A stretch of DNA of 64,000 nt from Streptomyces sp. NBC_01262 (lineage in GTDB: Bacteria > Actinomycetota > Actinomycetes > Streptomycetales > Streptomycetaceae). Position numbers and translations under genes: made by a program. Shown here piece after piece: positions 49,247 to 58,411 of the stretch (the stretch's first letter is position 1; each line of letters starts with the position of its first letter). The stretch lies in the NCBI RefSeq assembly GCF_036226365.1, contig NZ_CP108462.1:9036501-9100500 (forward strand). The letters are read 5' to 3'. Below the pieces are notes generated by a model. It ran no database searches. It had not been told where the DNA came from and worked only from the letters and a program-made list of their open reading frames with translations.

Positions 49247-50920
49247 TTGCCGACCTTGCCCACGGACAACGCCGATCTGCTGATCACCGGCGCCCGGGTA
49301 CGCCTCGGCGAGGGCCGCTGGGTCTCCGCCCTGGCGGTCCGGGGCGGCCGGATCCACGCCCTCGGGGACGAATCCGAACTGCGCGGCCTGGCCGGACCCC
49401 GTACGCGGGTGGTGCACGCGCCCGGCGGGCTGGTCGTCCCCGGCTTCCAGGACAGCCACATCCACGCGCCCTTCGCCGGACGCAACCGGCTGCGCCTGTG
49501 GCTCAACGACCTGGCGGGCCGGACCGCGTACCTGGACGCCGTCGCCGCGTACGCGGCCGCGCATCCCGAGGAGCCGTGGATCACCGGCGGCGGCTGGGCA
49601 ATGGAGTACTTCCCCGGCGGCGCCCCGCGCAAGGAGGACCTGGACGCGATCGTCCCGGACCGCCCGGTCTTCCTCTTCAACCGGGACGTCCACGGGGCGT
49701 GGGTCAACTCCCGCGCCCTGGAGGCCGCGGGCATCGACCGGGGCACCCCGGATCCGCCCGACGGCCGGATCGAGCGCGATCCGGCCACCGGCGAGCCCAC
49801 CGGCACCCTGCACGAGGGCGCCGCCTACCGGGTCGACGAGGAGGTCGTGCCCGCGCCGGGGCAGGAGGAATGGCGCGCGGCGATCCTGCACGCGCAGGGG
49901 TATCTGCACTCCCTCGGCATCACCGGCTGGCAGGACGCCTGGGTCACCCCGGCCACCCAGGCGGCCTACCAGTCGCTCGCCGCCGACGGCCGGCTGACGG
50001 CCCGCGTGGTGGGCGCCCTGTGGTGGGACCGGCACCGCGGCCTGGAGCAGATCGACGAGTTGCGCGAACGCCGCGAACAGGGCCTCGCGGTGCGCGCGCC
50101 CGGCGCCGCGCTCGGCTCCGGCTTCCACCCCACGACGGTGAAGATCATGACCGACGGGGTGCTGGAGAACCACACCGGAGCCCTGCTGGAGCCGTACTGC
50201 GACGGCTGCGGCGGCAGCACCGGCGACCGGGGCCTGAGCTACCTCCCGTACGACCTGCTGCGGGAGGCCGTCACGACACTGGACCGGCACGGCTTCCAGG
50301 TCCACCTGCACGCCATCGGCGACCGCGCCGTCCGCGAGTCGCTGGACGCGGTGGCCGCGGCCCGCGCCGCCAACGGGCAGGGCGGCGACCACCGGCACCA
50401 CATCGCCCACGTCCAGCTCGTCCAGCCCGAGGACGTGGGGCGCTTCGCCGAACTCGGCGTGGTCGTCAACTGCCAGGCGTACTGGGCCCAGAGCGAGCCG
50501 CAGATGGACGAGCTGACCATCCCCTACCTCGGCCCCGAACGGGCCCGGCTGCAGTACCCTTTCGCCGACCTGCTCGCCTCCGGCGCGCGCCTGGCGATGG
50601 GCAGCGACTGGGCGGTCACCACCGCCGACCCGCTGGAGCAGATCGAGGTCGCCGTCACCCGCACCGACCCCGCGCACCGTGACGGCGAGCCCTTCCTGCC
50701 CGGGCAGCGGCTGCGCCTGGACGACGCGCTGGACGCCTTCACCTCGGGCTCGGCGTACGTCAACCACGACGAGCAGGGTGGCGCCCTCGAAGTCGGCCGC
50801 CGCGCCGACCTGGCGCTGCTGGACACGGACCTGTTCGCACCCGGCGCTCCGCCCGCCGCCGACGCCCGGGTCCGGCTCACGGTGGCGGCGGGGAAGGTCG
50901 TGCACGATGAGGGGCTCTGA
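49247..50920 (+). CDS. Amidohydrolase family 3 (YtcJ-like)
   Basis: A 557-residue metal-dependent hydrolase: GLVVPGFQDSHIHAP with the H-x-H metal pair, HLHAIGDRAVRESLDAV, HHIAHVQLVQPEDV and the late metal Asp in AMGSDWAVTTADP. The YtcJ-like branch includes exoenzymes that remove N-acyl or amide groups, but few have known substrates. Start is TTG with GGAGAGG 9 bp upstream. It is first in the TetR-controlled cassette with the kinase/aminotransferase fusion and a nucleoside phosphorylase. Confidence 0.85.
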   Translation: MPTLPTDNADLLITGARVRLGEGRWVSALAVRGGRIHALGDESELRGLAGPRTRVVHAPGGLVVPGFQDSHIHAPFAGRNRLRLWLNDLAGRTAYLDAVAAYAAAHPEEPWITGGGWAMEYFPGGAPRKEDLDAIVPDRPVFLFNRDVHGAWVNSRALEAAGIDRGTPDPPDGRIERDPATGEPTGTLHEGAAYRVDEEVVPAPGQEEWRAAILHAQGYLHSLGITGWQDAWVTPATQAAYQSLAADGRLTARVVGALWWDRHRGLEQIDELRERREQGLAVRAPGAALGSGFHPTTVKIMTDGVLENHTGALLEPYCDGCGGSTGDRGLSYLPYDLLREAVTTLDRHGFQVHLHAIGDRAVRESLDAVAAARAANGQGGDHRHHIAHVQLVQPEDVGRFAELGVVVNCQAYWAQSEPQMDELTIPYLGPERARLQYPFADLLASGARLAMGSDWAVTTADPLEQIEVAVTRTDPAHRDGEPFLPGQRLRLDDALDAFTSGSAYVNHDEQGGALEVGRRADLALLDTDLFAPGAPPAADARVRLTVAAGKVVHDEGL

Positions 50921-50924
50921 GTCG

Positions 50925-53849
50925 ATGAACGCACCGGACCGGCATGACTTCTTTGCCGAGCCGGACCTGCCGCGCCCGCAGGTGGGTTCCGGGGCGGCCG
51001 AGGCAGTCGCGCGGGAGCACTTCGGGGCCGTCGGGCGCTTCCGCGAGGTCGGCAGCCAGCAGGACCGCAACTTCGTGATCGACGGCCCGGCGGGACGGTT
51101 CGTGCTCAAGATCGCCAACCCGGCCTTCTCGGACGCCGAACTCGCCGCCCAGGACCACGCGTTGCTGCATCTCGCCGCCGCCGCGCCGGACCTGGTGATC
51201 CCGCGGCCGCACCCCGCCCGGGACGGCGGCTTCGTCGCCCGCTTCGAGTCCGGCGGGGTCGCCCTGCGGGCCCGGCTGCTCAGCTTCGTCCCAGGCGGGC
51301 CGCTCGCGGACGCGGCGTACCTGGCCCCGGCCGTCATGGCGCGGCTCGGGGACCTCGCCGCCCGGGTGGCGTCCGGACTGGCCGACTGCCGCCACCCCGG
51401 GCTCGACCGGACCCTGCAGTGGGACATCCGCAACACCCGCCGGGTCCACGAGACGCTCGCCGGTCATGTCACCGACCCCGACCGGGCCGCGATCCTGCGC
51501 CGGGCCGTCGAGGACTCCTGCGACCGGCTGGACGCGCTCTCCCCGCAGCTGCGCGTACAGCCCGTCCACGGCGACATCACCGACGACAACGTGGTCTGCG
51601 AACCTGGCCGGGACGGCCGCCCGGTCCCCTCCGGCGTCATCGACTTCGGCGATGTCGGCCTCGGCTGGACCGTGGCCGAACTCGCCACCGCCTGTGCCTC
51701 GTTGCTGCACCACACGCCCACCCGGCCGCTGGCGGTGCTCGCCGCCGTACGGGCCTTCCACGCCGTCCTGCCGCTCACCGGGTCCGAACTCGCCGCCCTG
51801 TGGCCCGCGATCACCGCCAGGACTGCCGCCCTCGTGGTCAGCGGTCTCCACCAGGGCCGCATCGACCCCGGCAACGCGTACGTCCTGCGCGCGCAGGAGC
51901 AGGAGTGGCGGGCCTTCGAGGCCGCCCTCTCCCTGCCCCCGGACGTCGCGCACGCCGCGATCCGGGCAGCGCTCGGGCTGCCGGTGCCGGCGGCCCCGGC
52001 CCCGGCCGTCCGCGCGCCCCTGCTCCCGGGCCTCGCCGCCGGGGCCCCGGCCGCGGTCCTCGACCTGTCCCCGCTCAGCCCGGACCTCTCCGACGGCGCC
52101 TGGCTGGCCCCGGACACCGAAGCCCGCCTCGCCGCCGCCCGCCCGGGCGTCGCGATTGCCCGCTACGGCGAGGCCCGGCTGACCCGGACCCGCCTCCACA
52201 GCACGGACGCGCCCGCCACGATCGCCCTCGGCGTCGAGGTGTTCTGCGCCCCCGGCAGCGCGGTGACGGCCCCCTTCGCGGGAGTCGTGCGCCCCGAGGC
52301 GACCGGCCTGGTCCTGGCGGGCCCCGACGCCGACCTGCGCCTCACGGGTCTGCGTACGCCACCGGCCCCCGGACCCCTGGCCCCCGGCGCCGCTCTGGGT
52401 GAGGTCGGCGACGACGGCAGGCTCTACGTCCAGCTGTGCACCCTGCGCGGCACGGCCCCGCCCGCCCACGCCACCGCCGAGTCCGCCCTCGCGTGGCTCA
52501 CCGTCTGCCCCGACCCCTCGCCGCTGCTCGGCCAGGACCGTATGACCGTGCCCGACGAGCCCTCCGGCGCGGAGCTGCTGCGGCAGCGCGACGCGGCCGT
52601 GGCCGGCGTCCAGGGGCACTACTACGACAACCCGCCCCGCATCGAACGGGGCTGGCGTCAGCACCTAACCGACCTCGACGGCCGCACCTACCTGGACATG
52701 ATCAACAACGTGGCGTCCATCGGCCACGCCCACCCCCGCCTCACCGCCGCCGTCGCCCGCCAGTGGGACCTGCTCAACACCAACTCGCGCTTCAACTACC
52801 GGGCCGTATCCGATCTCGCGGGCCGCCTCGCCGGTCTCCTCCCCGACCCGCTCGACACCGTCTTCTTCGTCAACAGCGGCTCCGAGGCCGTCGACCTCGC
52901 CCTCCGGCTCGCGCAGACCTTCACCGCGCGCAAGGACGTCATCGCCGTCGCCGAGGCCTACCACGGTTGGACCATCGGCTCCGACGCCGTCTCCACCTCC
53001 CTCGCCGACAACCCCCGCGCGCTGACCACCCGCCCCGACTGGGTGCACACCCTGCTCGCCCCCAACACCTTCCGCGGCGAGTTCCGCGGCCCCGACGCCA
53101 CCGCCCGCTACCTCGCCGACGCCCACCGCGTCATCGACGCCGCCGTCGCCGGTGGCCGCCCGCCCGCCGCCTTCATCTGCGAGGCCCTCTACGGCAACGC
53201 CGGCGGCGTACCGCTCCCGCCCGGCTACCTGCCCGAGGTCTACGACGCCGTCCGCGCGGCCGGGGCCCTGTGCATCGCCGACGAGGTCCAGGTCGGCTAC
53301 GGCCGCCTCGGCGACCACTTCTGGGGATTCCAGCAGCAGGGCGCGACCCCGGACATCGTCACCGTCGCCAAGGCCATGGGCAACGGCCATCCCCTCGGCG
53401 CGGTCATCACCCGCCGCGACATCGCCGACGCCTTCGCCGAGGACGGCTACTTCTTCTCCTCGGCCGGCGGCAGCCCGGTCAGCTGCGTCGTCGGCCTCAC
53501 CGTCCTGGACGTCATCGAGGACGAGGGCCTCCAGGCGAACGCCGCCAGGACCGGCGGCCACCTGCGCCGCGCCGTCGAGGCCCTGGCCCGCGAACTCCCC
53601 CTGATCGGCGCCGTCCACGGCATGGGTCTCTACCTCGGCATCGAGCTCGTCCGGGACCCCGGCACCCTCGAACCCGCCACCGAGGAGACCGCCGCCATCT
53701 GCGAACGCCTCCTCGAACTGGGCGTCATCGTCCAGCCCACCGGCGACCACCTGAACGTCCTCAAGATCAAGCCCCCGCTGTGCCTCACCACCGAGAGCGC
53801 CGACTTCTTCGTCGACGCTCTTGCCCGCACCCTGCGGCATGGCTGGTAG
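50925..53849 (+). CDS. Kinase / M23-like / class III aminotransferase fusion protein
   Basis: A 974-residue three-domain protein. An N-terminal APH-type small-molecule kinase (about 30-370) has the catalytic H215-G-D217-ITDDN222 loop and D240 in IDFGD. A middle beta domain (about 395-540) resembles peptidase M23 but has ALGVE where the zinc-binding HLGxD sequence is expected, so it is probably non-peptidase. The C-terminal class III PLP domain (about 555-970) has the Schiff-base lysine K816 in VAKAMGNGHPLG. In animals, APH-type hydroxylysine kinase and the PHYKPL/ETNPPL phospho-lyases act in sequence, so this fusion probably phosphorylates an amino alcohol and eliminates phosphate. ATG 50907 is an alternative start. 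Confidence 0.88.
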   Translation: MNAPDRHDFFAEPDLPRPQVGSGAAEAVAREHFGAVGRFREVGSQQDRNFVIDGPAGRFVLKIANPAFSDAELAAQDHALLHLAAAAPDLVIPRPHPARDGGFVARFESGGVALRARLLSFVPGGPLADAAYLAPAVMARLGDLAARVASGLADCRHPGLDRTLQWDIRNTRRVHETLAGHVTDPDRAAILRRAVEDSCDRLDALSPQLRVQPVHGDITDDNVVCEPGRDGRPVPSGVIDFGDVGLGWTVAELATACASLLHHTPTRPLAVLAAVRAFHAVLPLTGSELAALWPAITARTAALVVSGLHQGRIDPGNAYVLRAQEQEWRAFEAALSLPPDVAHAAIRAALGLPVPAAPAPAVRAPLLPGLAAGAPAAVLDLSPLSPDLSDGAWLAPDTEARLAAARPGVAIARYGEARLTRTRLHSTDAPATIALGVEVFCAPGSAVTAPFAGVVRPEATGLVLAGPDADLRLTGLRTPPAPGPLAPGAALGEVGDDGRLYVQLCTLRGTAPPAHATAESALAWLTVCPDPSPLLGQDRMTVPDEPSGAELLRQRDAAVAGVQGHYYDNPPRIERGWRQHLTDLDGRTYLDMINNVASIGHAHPRLTAAVARQWDLLNTNSRFNYRAVSDLAGRLAGLLPDPLDTVFFVNSGSEAVDLALRLAQTFTARKDVIAVAEAYHGWTIGSDAVSTSLADNPRALTTRPDWVHTLLAPNTFRGEFRGPDATARYLADAHRVIDAAVAGGRPPAAFICEALYGNAGGVPLPPGYLPEVYDAVRAAGALCIADEVQVGYGRLGDHFWGFQQQGATPDIVTVAKAMGNGHPLGAVITRRDIADAFAEDGYFFSSAGGSPVSCVVGLTVLDVIEDEGLQANAARTGGHLRRAVEALARELPLIGAVHGMGLYLGIELVRDPGTLEPATEETAAICERLLELGVIVQPTGDHLNVLKIKPPLCLTTESADFFVDALARTLRHGW

Positions 53850-53877
53850 CCATGCCGACGAAGGAGAAGAACGGCAC

Positions 53878-54651
53878 ATGCCCCAACAGCTCGTCGACAA
53901 GAACGCGGAGGGCCGCGACGCCCGCCAGTACCACATCGGCATCGCCCCCGGAGAGGTCGGCAGCGTCGCGCTCCTGCCCGGCGATCCGTTCCGCGTCCCC
54001 CTCATCGCCGAATTCCTCACCGACGTGCGGGAGGTCGCCCACAACCGGGAGCACCGCACGATGACGGGCCTGTACAAGGGCAAGCTGATCACCGCCACCT
54101 CGACGGGGATGGGGTGCCCCTCCACGGCCATCGCGGTGGAGGAACTGGCCCGCGTGGGTGTCACCTCCTTCATCCGCGTGGGCAGTTCGGCGGCCCTCCA
54201 GCAGGGCATCGAGCCCGGCGACCTGCTCATCAGCGAGGGCGCGCTCCGCAACGACGGCACCACCGCCGCGTATGTGCACCCCGGATACCCCGCGGTCCCG
54301 GATCTGCCCATCGCCCTGGAGCTCAGGCGGACCGCCGAGCGCCTTCAGGCAGCCCGCGGCGGGTTCCGCGTCCACTCCGGCATCAACGCCTCCGACGACG
54401 CCTTCTACGCCGAGGGCCCCGAGTGGATCGCCCAGCTCAGCGGCATGGGCGTTCTCAACGTCGAGATGGAGGCCTCCGCCCTCTACGTCGTGGCGAGACT
54501 GCGCGGACTGCGGGCCGGCATGGTGTGCGCGTGCTCCAGCAACCTGGTGGCGGGCGCGAGCCTCTACGACGAGAAGAACGCCCGGCTCAAGGACGGCTGG
54601 GTGCGCAGCATCGAGGTCGCCCTGGACACCGCGGTAGCCCTGGACCTGTGA
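53878..54651 (+). CDS. Nucleoside phosphorylase (uridine phosphorylase-like)
   Basis: A 257-residue hexameric-type phosphorylase: LLPGDPFRVPLIAEFLTD is the phosphate-binding start, VEMEASALYVVARL carries the ribose-binding glutamates, and SSNLVAGASLYDEKN follows. It should catalyse reversible phosphorolysis of a nucleoside, uridine being the nearest known substrate class. Start ATG behind GAAGGAG, 28 bp after the fusion protein; last gene of the cassette. Confidence 0.85.
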   Translation: MPQQLVDKNAEGRDARQYHIGIAPGEVGSVALLPGDPFRVPLIAEFLTDVREVAHNREHRTMTGLYKGKLITATSTGMGCPSTAIAVEELARVGVTSFIRVGSSAALQQGIEPGDLLISEGALRNDGTTAAYVHPGYPAVPDLPIALELRRTAERLQAARGGFRVHSGINASDDAFYAEGPEWIAQLSGMGVLNVEMEASALYVVARLRGLRAGMVCACSSNLVAGASLYDEKNARLKDGWVRSIEVALDTAVALDL

Positions 54652-54663
54652 CGCGGGGCGGTT

Positions 54664-55122
54664 CTACGGCAGCTGACCGCCGGGTGCGGGGCCGGGCCGC
54701 AGGCCCCGGCGTGAGGCGGCCCAGTCCTGCATTTCGGCGGTCGCCGTCCCCTCGACCTCTTCGTGCAGGCGGCGGCGGCTTTCCTCGTCGCGCTCCGAGA
54801 GCTCGTAGCGCCGGATCGCCAGACGCAGCCGTGACCAGGCCTCGGCGGCGAGCACGTAGCGCTCGTTGTGGTTGGAGACCTGACGGTAGCCCCCGATGAA
54901 GACCGCCGCGCCCGCCACCGTGGCGGTGACGGTGGCGGGGGCCGCGATGCCGGCGGCGACGACGGTGGCGGCTCCGGCGAGCAGCCCGGCCAGTTCCGTG
55001 GTCCGGTTCGCACGGCGCGCCATGTCGCGCGCCCGTGCGTACCAGGCCAGGTCCTGCAAGGCCACTTCCAGCAAGGGATCGTCGGGGTCGCCGCCGGTCA
55101 AGGGCGGTTGGTTTCTGGCCAC
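54664..55122 (-). CDS. Small membrane protein, SLATT/DUF4231-like
   Basis: A protein of about 150 residues with two close hydrophobic helices (TTELAGLLAGAATVVAAGI and TVTATVAGAAVFIGGY) flanked by basic amphipathic helices, ending RRLHEEVEGTATAEMQDWAASRRG. This helix pattern fits SLATT/DUF4231 membrane effector-like domains. Start could be GTG 55122 or GTG 55152. No partner nuclease or sensor gene was recognised beside it. Confidence 0.65.
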   Translation of the reverse strand: MARNQPPLTGGDPDDPLLEVALQDLAWYARARDMARRANRTTELAGLLAGAATVVAAGIAAPATVTATVAGAAVFIGGYRQVSNHNERYVLAAEAWSRLRLAIRRYELSERDEESRRRLHEEVEGTATAEMQDWAASRRGLRPGPAPGGQLP

Positions 55123-55165
55123 TTGAGCATCCTGCCGGATGCTCGGGCCCACCGCTATCGGCTGA

Positions 55166-55840
55166 TCAGGACGCCGCGTCGCCGAGCACGGCGAACACGC
55201 CTCGGCTCTCGCCGCCGTCGGGCAGCCGCCACCCGGCGGTGACGTGTCCCTGGGCCCCGGCCGGGTCCGCGCCGGGGGCCTGCCCTTCCGGCTGGAGGAC
55301 GCGAGCCACCCGGACGGTCAGCCGGCCCGCCGCCCCGGTCTCCACCGTCAGGCCGGTGCCGTGCGACCCGTTGGCGACGGCGATCGACCTGACCGCGGTC
55401 GGGAAGCCGGATCCGGCGAAGGAGGAGGTGACGGAGGGGTCGGGGGTATCGGTCAGGCTCTGTGCCTGCGGCTCGGCCAGACCCTGGAGGAGCGCGAGCA
55501 GTTGCGCCACGAGCACCGGGTCGTGAGTCCCGTCGTACAGCCACCGCCGCCCCAGCACCCCGTGCTCGGAGGTGCCGACGAGGGCCTCACCGGCTCCGTC
55601 GAGCGGCGCGCCCCGGTAGCTGAGCGGTACGTGGTACGACACCGGCCGGTCGCCGGACTCGTCCCTGACCACCATGAACTCGATCCCCACCTCGCCCTCC
55701 GGGTCGTCCAGCCGGAAGCCTCCGGCCTTGGTCAGCACCGGCTCGCGCTCCGTGCCGACGTACCACGGCTGCGCGGGCAGCCATGATGCGAGCAGCTCCA
55801 GCTTGCCGGGGGTCATTGTGGTGTTGTGGATGATCGCCAT
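55166..55840 (-). CDS. Maltokinase N-terminal cap-like domain protein
   Basis: A 224-residue protein beginning MAIIHNTTMTPGKLELLASWLPAQPWYVG, with KAGGFRLDDPEGEVGIEFMVV and PVSYHVPLSYRGAPLDGA. This matches the N-terminal cap domain found on actinobacterial maltokinases but without the kinase part, as in several free-standing actinobacterial proteins. The role is unknown; a sugar or glycogen link is inference. Its 5' leader includes a strong hairpin at 55861-55886. Confidence 0.75.
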   Translation of the reverse strand: MAIIHNTTMTPGKLELLASWLPAQPWYVGTEREPVLTKAGGFRLDDPEGEVGIEFMVVRDESGDRPVSYHVPLSYRGAPLDGAGEALVGTSEHGVLGRRWLYDGTHDPVLVAQLLALLQGLAEPQAQSLTDTPDPSVTSSFAGSGFPTAVRSIAVANGSHGTGLTVETGAAGRLTVRVARVLQPEGQAPGADPAGAQGHVTAGWRLPDGGESRGVFAVLGDAAS

Positions 55841-56002
55841 ACCCCGTGAACTTCTTCCGCCGGCGCCTGCTTCCCCAAAGGCGCCGCGTGATGACCGGCC
55901 ACATGAGGTGGCCGGAGGCAAAGGCGGGTATACCGGAACATAAGGGTCTAATCACTGGGCTCCGCCGGACAGGCCCTGGCTCCGGCGGCGGGGAGAAGTG
56001 GG

Positions 56003-58411
56003 ATGGACGCCTTCAGCGGTACGGCCGCCGTGGTGGTCGACAGCGGGGGCATCGTGCTGGGGTGGTCCGGTGCCGCCGCCGAATTGCTGGGCATCACGGC
56101 GAAGGAGGCCTGCGGCCGGCCCGTACGGGACCTGCTCGCCGAGGCGCCGGGGGAGGGCGACGGGCCCTTCGCCGAGCCTGGCGGGCCGGAGTCGCCGGAG
56201 GCGGGGCGGGGGATGCTCCGGCACAGTTCGGGGCGGTCTGTCGAGGTCGTCTGGCGTGTGCAGCGGATGGAGGGGTCCGCCGAGGCGGTGATGCTGGCTG
56301 TTCCCGCCGGGCTCGTCGACGACTGCGGGCGGGACGCGGCGTTCGCGCGGGCACTGCTCGCGCAGGACAGGGTCGGGATCTGCGTCCAGGACGCCGGGCT
56401 GACCATTGTGCGGAGCAATCTGAGCGGCGGGCGGTTCGGCTGGGCCGACACCGTGGTCCTCGGCCGGCGGCTGAGCGATCTGTTGTCCCCGGAGGACGCC
56501 CGGAGCACCGATACGGCCCTTCGCAGGGTGATCGACACCGGTGTGCCGGCGAACGGTCTGGAGCGGTGGGTCCGGTCTTCGGCCGAGCCCGGGCGGCGGC
56601 GTGCCCTGTCGCTGTCCGCCTTCCGGCTCGACAACGGCGCAGGCCGTCCGGCGGGCCTCCTCACCGTGTTCACCGACATCACCGAGCACCTGCGGGACCG
56701 CCGCCACCTGCGGATGCTCCACGAGGCCGCGGTCCGGATCGGCGGTTCCCTCGATGTGGTGCGTACCGCGCAGGACCTGGCCGATGTGCTCGTACCGGCC
56801 CTGGGGGACCTGGCCTGGGTGAGCCTGGCCGAGGCGGTGCTCGACGGCGACGAGCCGCCGAAGCTGGCCCGCATGGGGGACTGGCACATGCGCAGGGTGG
56901 CCACCGCCTCGGCGGCGCCGTGGCCGTCCGGGCTTCCCGGCACGGGCAGGATGGATCCCCAGCCGGTGCTGAACCTGCCGGCGCTGGAGATGATCCAGCA
57001 GGGGGAGACCGTCGTCATACCCGACCGGGCGGCCGCGATGGCCGCGGCGAAGGGGCACCCCGAGCTGATCCCGCAGTTCATCCCGGAGCACGGGCAGTCG
57101 GCCGTGGCGGCGCCGCTGTTCGCCCGCGGCCTGATACTGGGCGCGACCGTGGTCTGGCGTACCGACGGGCGCGACGCCTTCGACCGGGGGGACGCCGACC
57201 TGCTGACGGAAGTCGTCACCCGCGGCGCGCTGAGCGTGGACAACGCCCGCCGGTACACCCGGGAACACCGGGCGGCGGTCGCCCTGCAGCAGCGTCTGCT
57301 GCCCCGCCCCGCCACCGACACCCCGGCAGCCGCCACCGCGGGCCTTTACGTACCCGCCGCGGGCGCCTCCGGCATCAGCGGCGACTGGTTCGACGTCATC
57401 CCCCTGCCCTGTCTGCGGGTGGCTTTCGTCGTCGGCGACGTGTCCGGGCACGGCCTGCACGCCACCGCCACCATGGGCCGCCTGCGCACGGCCGTTCACA
57501 CCCTGGCCGAGCTGGAGATGGAGCCCGAAGAACTGCTCAGCCACGTGGACGACCTCGTCCGGCAACTGGCCAACGAAGCACCCCCCGGCCAGCACGACAT
57601 GATCGGGGCCACCTGCCTCTACGCCGTCTACGACCCCGTCACCCGCCGCCTCGACCTCTCCAGCGCGGGCCATCCGCCGCCGCTCATGGCCCTGCCCGAC
57701 GGCACCGTCCACACCGTCGAGGTCTCCCCGGGCCCCCTCCTCGGCGTGGGAGGCCTGCCGTTCGAGACCACTCGGACCGTGCTGCCCGCCGGGACCGTCC
57801 TCGCCCTGTACACCGACGGGCTCGTACGCACCGGCGCCGACGACATAGACGCGGGCACCCGGCGGCTGGCCGGCGCCCTCGCGACGCTGTCCGCGCGGGG
57901 CGGCCGTCCGCTCGACGAGACGGGCCGGGCCCTGCTCGCCACCGCCGGGGGCGCCCCGCCCCGGGACGACATCGCCCTGCTCCTGGCCCGCACCCGCGCC
58001 ATCCGGCCGACCGCCGTCGCGAACTGGCGGTTCCCCCGCGACCCCACGGCCGTCGCCGACGCCCGGACCGCCGTCGGCCGGCAGCTGACCGCCTGGGGCC
58101 TGGACGACCTCGCCTACACCACCGAACTCGTGGTCAGCGAACTGGTCACCAACGCCATCCGCTACTCCGCCGGGCCGGTCGGACTGCGCCTCATCCACGA
58201 CGGCGTCCTGGCCTGCGAGGTCTCCGACCCCAGCAACACCCAGCCGCGTCTGGGCCGCGCCCACATCGCCGATGAGGGCGGCCGCGGCCTCTTCCTCGTC
58301 GCCCAGCTCACCGACCGCTGGGGCTGCCGCTACGGCCGGTCCGGCAAAACCATCTGGGCCGAGCAGTCCCTCTCCGCAGGTGTGCCCCTGGACGTACGAT
58401 CGCCGCTGTGA
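56003..58411 (+). CDS. PAS-GAF-SpoIIE phosphatase with C-terminal ATPase domain
   Basis: An 802-residue signalling protein: PAS (about 1-90), second PAS (110-225), GAF (240-405), PP2C-like SpoIIE phosphatase (435-640) and an RsbW-like HATPase (665-790). Metal-binding aspartates lie in SGDWFDV, VVGDVSGHG and RDDIALL, and the ATPase has LVTNAIRYSAGP and GGRGLFLVAQL. Such proteins combine anti-anti-sigma dephosphorylation and anti-sigma kinase functions in Streptomyces. Start ATG behind GGGGAGA. The stop overlaps the response regulator GTG by 4 bp. Confidence 0.92.
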   Translation: MDAFSGTAAVVVDSGGIVLGWSGAAAELLGITAKEACGRPVRDLLAEAPGEGDGPFAEPGGPESPEAGRGMLRHSSGRSVEVVWRVQRMEGSAEAVMLAVPAGLVDDCGRDAAFARALLAQDRVGICVQDAGLTIVRSNLSGGRFGWADTVVLGRRLSDLLSPEDARSTDTALRRVIDTGVPANGLERWVRSSAEPGRRRALSLSAFRLDNGAGRPAGLLTVFTDITEHLRDRRHLRMLHEAAVRIGGSLDVVRTAQDLADVLVPALGDLAWVSLAEAVLDGDEPPKLARMGDWHMRRVATASAAPWPSGLPGTGRMDPQPVLNLPALEMIQQGETVVIPDRAAAMAAAKGHPELIPQFIPEHGQSAVAAPLFARGLILGATVVWRTDGRDAFDRGDADLLTEVVTRGALSVDNARRYTREHRAAVALQQRLLPRPATDTPAAATAGLYVPAAGASGISGDWFDVIPLPCLRVAFVVGDVSGHGLHATATMGRLRTAVHTLAELEMEPEELLSHVDDLVRQLANEAPPGQHDMIGATCLYAVYDPVTRRLDLSSAGHPPPLMALPDGTVHTVEVSPGPLLGVGGLPFETTRTVLPAGTVLALYTDGLVRTGADDIDAGTRRLAGALATLSARGGRPLDETGRALLATAGGAPPRDDIALLLARTRAIRPTAVANWRFPRDPTAVADARTAVGRQLTAWGLDDLAYTTELVVSELVTNAIRYSAGPVGLRLIHDGVLACEVSDPSNTQPRLGRAHIADEGGRGLFLVAQLTDRWGCRYGRSGKTIWAEQSLSAGVPLDVRSPL

